This document shows, in pieces, positions 60,164-64,000 of a DNA stretch of 64,000 bases (the first letter of the stretch is position 1; each line of letters opens with the position of its first letter). The DNA comes from Alisma plantago-aquatica. Lineage: Eukaryota; Streptophyta; Magnoliopsida; Alismatales; Alismataceae. The position numbers and the translations under genes were made by a program. The notes beneath the pieces were generated by a model. It saw only the letters and a program-made list of their open reading frames with translations. It was not told where the DNA came from and did no database searches. Location of the stretch: positions 749,610,056 to 749,674,055 of the forward strand of contig OY856413.1 of assembly GCA_963693085.1 (NCBI GenBank), in the 5' to 3' direction.

Positions 60164-60181
60164 CTCGGGAGGCAGCCCGAG
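60164..60181 (+). ncRNA. A2 post-gag hairpin with AGGCAG loop
   Basis: CTCGGG pairs with CCCGAG around AGGCAG, about 100 bases after gag. It corresponds to the A1 hairpin at 41848-41867; stem bases differ yet still pair. Confidence 0.6.
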
Positions 60182-61260
60182 CTTTTATTTTTCCTAGAAT
60201 AGGACGTTATTTACTTTCTTACAAGACAAACATTATGAACATTTGGACTGTAATAAGGCCTGAGTCAGTGCATGCGCCACATGCGCTAACTCTTCTGTTT
60301 TATGGGCCACCGCTCTATTTTATGGACCTGGATGGGTAATACTATCTGAGGACGGGAACTTAACCTTAGGCCAATGATGTTTTACTCATCAATCACTTTT
60401 TCCCCCACTTTGTTTTAAAGTTTTTCATCTAGATTTTGTTCTGAAGGCATCGTATCGGGCAGCAACTCAACCGGCGCACAGAACGCGCTCATATCGGGCA
60501 AAGGTATATCAGGCATCGCAAAGGCCGTATCGGATAGCATGCTTGGGCGGCAAGCACCCGTGTCAGGCAACACGAGTATCTACCCTTGTTTAGATAGATG
60601 GACTGCCCGTCTCGGGGATAACTTGTCTCAACGGCCGACGCGCGTCCTGGATTTACCCGTTTTACCCCCGGTTGGGGTTGCTATATATAGTACGAAGGTT
60701 TTACCGTGTCGGGCTACTGCATTTACTCTTTCAGCTACCCGTATCGTTCAGTAATTTCTCCCTTTGCTCATGTGTCGTCCAGCTAGATTTTGCTCTAGTG
60801 TCGCGCAAAGTAGCTTCAAACAGCAAAGGTATAGCCTGACAACCGTATCGTCCTGGCTTGCCCGACATGACCTTCCTATTGGGCATAACGTATCGGGCTG
60901 ATGGTTTGGTTAATTTCCTTGTATTGTACGACACATGTGTCACACGACACACCTTTAGCACGCACTTGCCCAACACGCCATATCGTACGATAACCGTGTC
61001 GCCCATCCTTATGCCGCCTCGCTTGTTTTGTTGTCGGGCGACACATTGTTTTTGTATCAGGAAGGCTCTATCGGGCACTTTGTTTCTCGCGACTGTATCG
61101 CCCGACACACCCATGTCGGGCGACGAGCCTGACATGCATTTTTGTCCGTATCGACCAGTTCGGTATCACTTAGGATGTTCTTTTGATGGATGACACCCGG
61201 ACTTTGTAACGGGCCGAATCTTACGTGCAATTAGTTTTTCTTGCCAACCTAACATTCTAA
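60182..61260 (+). other. A2 non-coding tract with iterated CGTATCGGGC motif and an internal TATA box
   Basis: From about 60440 to 61190 there are over twenty variants of CGTATCGGGC, CCCGACA and TGTCGGGCG on both strands, as in the LTRs but not collinear with them. A TATA box CTATATATAG at 60681-60690, with a leader of about 600 bases, could drive the second frame. No gene is credible within the tract. Confidence 0.65.
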
Positions 61261-61291
61261 TGATCAATGAACTTGTTTAATGATAACATAT

Positions 61292-61633
61292 ATGGCCCGT
61301 ACAAAGCAAACCGCCCTTCGAATTGACAAACATGGCAGAAGAATCGACACTGAGGCCGCAGCTGAAGCAAAAACGGTCGGACAGAAACACCAGAATCCCG
61401 AGGCAGCTGGGCCATCAACCGCTGAGAATAGAGCAAGGACGGAAGAAGTAACGACTCCATTTTCTTTCCCAGAGGATGTAGCCAGAACAAGTTCAAAGCT
61501 CTCAAGAAGGAAATGCAAGGCTCGTGCAGATTATGACGATGATAACCGACCTATGGTAGATAGAGAGTTCTTGAAAACACTTGTGGATACTATATCCAAA
61601 GAAGATACCCCCCTGAAGAAGGTGGCTTCATGA
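61292..61633 (+). CDS. A2 second frame, starts MARTKQTA (histone H3 tail-like)
   Basis: A 113-codon frame from the Met at 61292; an in-frame Met lies four codons upstream at 61280, but the 61292 start gives the H3-like terminus. Residues 1-8 equal the start of histone H3, and the match ends at Leu-9. The rest is hydrophilic: a basic patch (RIDKHGRRIDTE), then EAAAEAKTVGQ and SRRKCKARADYDDD, with no histone fold. It stops at 61631, after which related coding sequence may continue in other frames. Its position between gag and the 3' LTR is where Athila elements carry their extra, sometimes env-like frame. I do not recognise its family. Confidence 0.55.
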   Translation: MARTKQTALRIDKHGRRIDTEAAAEAKTVGQKHQNPEAAGPSTAENRARTEEVTTPFSFPEDVARTSSKLSRRKCKARADYDDDNRPMVDREFLKTLVDTISKEDTPLKKVAS

Positions 61634-62053
61634 CTGATGAACCCAAAATACCAACATTCAATCCAGAAGCCACTAGAGAAAGACTTCCACTTATTTTCTC
61701 TTTTGGAGATGGTCCTAAACCACCGCAGAAGATAGACTATGATAAGGAAATGGACCTCTCTTGGGGCTACCAAATCAAGAAAAAGTATTGGAAGAGATAA
61801 GTGGACTTCTCTAACTAGTTCAATAGATGATGAAAGTTTAAAGAAATTGAGATTGGTGATCAGTCCTTTTGTTCATGTTCACGATGGAAGTATCTTAAAA
61901 AGTCTTCCTAGTTTAAGGGAATGTCTAATAGTTTTGGAACTTCTTCCTCAACAAAAGCACATGACTGATCTCATTGAATCTTGCAATTCTGAACCCTCTT
62001 ATGCTTTTGGTACAACTGACTGCAGCATCTTATGTGCGGGAGCTTCTATCTGA
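61634..62053 (+). pseudogene. Probable continuation of the A2 second frame, decayed
   Basis: Bases 61630-61798 read another frame (PTFNPEATRERLPLIFSFG) and 61739-62053 a third (VISPFVHVHDGSILKSLPS, then PQQKHMTDLIESC). The segments look protein-like but shift frame, as in a broken gene. No motif is recognised. Confidence 0.35.
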
Positions 62054-63080
62054 CACATGCGCGATCACCAGCTAACCCTCACTGGGTTAACATTACCCTA
62101 CCTTATCTACTTCACAACTCTGGGACAGAGTGTGGAGTAAGTTTGGGGGTACCCATGTACCAGTGAGGGAGGTATAAAATTTTCTTCAACTCCACCCTTT
62201 GTGTTCTTTCGTTCTTCTTCTATATCATGTGTACATATACATGCTCATACAAAAATTTTGAAAATTTTTGCTTATTTTTGTCTCCATAACATATGTACAA
62301 AGACGCTATATAGTAAAAATTTGATACGACTTCTTGCCAGTTTTTTTCTATGTGCCCAAAAGGATGCAGGTTTTGTTATGTCTTTCTGATAATGCAGCCT
62401 CAAATGAAAAAAGACTACAAATTTCCACGCCAAAAATTTTGAAAAATAATCTCGCAACAGCTAAGAGACGTGTATGCAGAAGGAAAAAGCTTCCCAAACA
62501 GTAACAAAAATTCCTCTTGTTTTCCCTTACCCAACAAAATCCCAAAAAGAGAGAATAGCCTTATGAGAGTGAATAAAAGCATGAGAGTTGTGCCCAATAA
62601 AAGAAAGAGAAAAAGAAAAAGAAATATATACACACTTGTTTTCTAAAAACACCCATCTTTAGGCATGGTAGATCCGGGGCAGTGGTACGTAGGATGTGAA
62701 ATCACTGCTCTAAAATGAACTAGCTTGGACTGCAGAGACCACTCGCCCGCTAACAGACCCGTACCTGGATGGACTGATGGGAAACAAGAACAAAAAACCC
62801 AAAAAGCCTTAGCCTACCCAACACACAACTTTCTACTCCAAAAAAAGCTGTTTGGTGTGAAAGCTAACTTCGAAATCATGCACCCAAGTCTCGCTGAAGT
62901 TGTGGATAAAATTTTAGCTTATATAAGGCAGGAGAAATAAATTTTGTTGTTTGTGGTCGGGCCGCATTCTCTATGATACATCTCAATGCTCGCTCAAACC
63001 CATGGTCTGAAAGCCATACCGGTCAAGAAGAAGCATCACAAAACAAAGTTTAAAGATTGATTGAGGACAATCAAAATGCT
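62054..63080 (+). other. A2 3' interior, non-coding
   Basis: About 1 kb. Short frames on the minus strand at 62272-62633 are Leu/Phe-rich by-products of A-rich sequence. Bases 62725-62940 hold a 71-codon frame with no known domain. The closing part (AAATGCTAAGTTTGGGGGAG) is the usual lead-in to an Athila polypurine tract. Confidence 0.6.
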
Positions 63081-63094
63081 AAGTTTGGGGGAGT
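63081..63094 (+). promoter_or_regulatory. A2 polypurine tract
   Basis: AAGTTTGGGGGAGT stands directly before the 3' LTR start. Confidence 0.85.
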
Positions 63095-64000
63095 TGATAA
63101 CACCAAATTTTGTGATGTTTTTGGCCCTTATTTCGTTATCAAAACTGCCCTTTTTAACTGTTTTCCTCTCTCTTTTGTCATGTTTTTAAATAAACGGGCC
63201 ACGCTACGCTATTAACTCAATTTTATCATCTTTTGCAAAGTTTTCCTCATTTTTGAACTCATTTAGCAGCAAAAAGGCCCGTCCCGGCCCACGAACGTGC
63301 CCCACCTACATCAGCCTTCTTACCAACCGTGTTGGCCGATACGCCCGCTGCCCGACACGAGTGCGCGATACCATACCGCGTGACACAAGGATGTCGCGTA
63401 AGAAGGAACGAACGAGCGGCATGCCATTTAATCGATAGGGAGCCGGGCTCGCCACGACAACTGAAGTGTGTCGCGCGATACAGGACACCCACCGGCAGGC
63501 GCCACTCGTCATGATGACTAACAGTCCGACATCCTTGTGTCGGGTGATACACATATCGGGCATCCCTAAAGCCGCAATAATAGAGCTGAAGGAAGAACAC
63601 GTGGTGTCCAGAGCACCATAACTTCCCCCAACCGTTGCCTATAAATAGCAGCTACAGGACTCTGATGGGACGGGTCAGAACCCCTCAAAAGCCAACTTAG
63701 GAAAGCTTCAGGAGCTAGCGTGTCGTGCCTTAGAGGTGTGTCGGGCGATTCCAGGTGAACACTTCCCCATCCTGAGAGGGAGGGAATGGTTCACTTAGGG
63801 TCATCCCGGGAACCACTGCAGGCCGATATCGGCCAACAAGAGTACCCGATACTGGAAGCAACACTCTAACTCGACATGATACTGAACCCCGATACGCATC
63901 GCTAGACATGGCATATCGCCTGAGAGGGTGTCGCCCGACACGATCGTATTGGGAAAGGGTGCCCCGCACGATACGTCCGCCCGACATGAGTGTGTCGCCC
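63095..64000 (+). repeat. A2 3' LTR, first half; truncated by the window end
   Basis: It aligns to 56348-57255 of the 5' LTR, with the TATA box CCTATAAATA at 63638-63647 and the same arrays of CCCGACACG and CGATACG motifs. About 900 of some 1,800 bases are present. Confidence 0.9.

Larger units (their letters stand above)
56348..64000 (+). mobile_element. A2: Athila-like element, gag plus an extra frame, cut by the window end
   Basis: LTRs begin TGATAACACC at 56348 and 63095. The interior has a clear tRNA-Asp-type primer site, an Athila-type gag, a hairpin, a motif-rich non-coding tract with a TATA box, a second frame, and a polypurine tract. There is no protease, RT, RNase H or integrase, so it depends on others. 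Interior length is about 4.95 kb. The left flank TGTAC (56343-56347) would be the target duplication; the right end is outside. Confidence 0.87.

Noticed and set aside
61292..61633. Histone H3 gene or pseudogene
   Set aside because: Only the first eight residues agree; there is no histone fold or further similarity.

Overview
This window is a plant nuclear intergenic block made almost entirely of nested retrotransposons. The evidence is a Ty3/gypsy polyprotein ending in a chromodomain, a Ty1/copia polyprotein, two Athila/Tat-type gag elements whose primer-binding sites match the tRNA-Asp type, primer-binding sites of the initiator-Met type, tRNA-derived SINEs with plant-type tails, and A/T-rich LTRs. 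The species cannot be named from this. I recognise no host protein gene, rRNA, stand-alone tRNA gene or CRISPR array. Almost all longer open frames are fragments of element genes or chance frames in LTRs.

Bases 1-34932 are one layered structure. The host is E1, a large minus-strand LTR element with no coding capacity; its 3' LTR begins before base 1. A complete Ty3/gypsy chromovirus, G1 (1053-12026), sits in the 3' LTR with a perfect 5-base target duplication. The 5' LTR of E1 (16033-34932) is interrupted by an A-tailed retroposon R1 (16408-17266, 18-base duplication), by a second non-coding LTR element L2 (18790-33484, plus strand) and by a Micron-like element in TA microsatellite (33844-34431). 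L2 carries in its own 3' LTR a Ty1/copia element CP1 (25367-31090, minus) and a SINE.

Bases 35292-45534 hold A1, an Athila/Tat-like element with gag and protease but no reverse transcriptase or integrase. Its 5' LTR is split by a minus-strand solo LTR of the G1 type (36064-38868, 5-base duplication). Bases 45539-56347 are older, eroded material: minus-strand LTR remnants, a second SINE, a third SINE-like segment, tandem duplications, and two clusters of a short iterated motif. Bases 56348-64000 hold A2, a second Athila-like element with a broken gag, no pol, a separate reading frame that starts MARTKQTA, and a 3' LTR cut by the window end.

The points most worth following are: (1) A1 and A2 share a short hairpin just after their coding part, with different stem bases that still pair; (2) A1 and A2 each carry their own short motif repeated many times both in the LTRs and in the 3' non-coding interior, and a third eroded LTR shows the same habit with another motif; (3) the A2 second frame starts with the same residues as the histone H3 tail; (4) E1 and L2 look like non-autonomous derivatives using chromovirus-type ends. 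All boundaries were read by eye from pairwise repeats inside the window.
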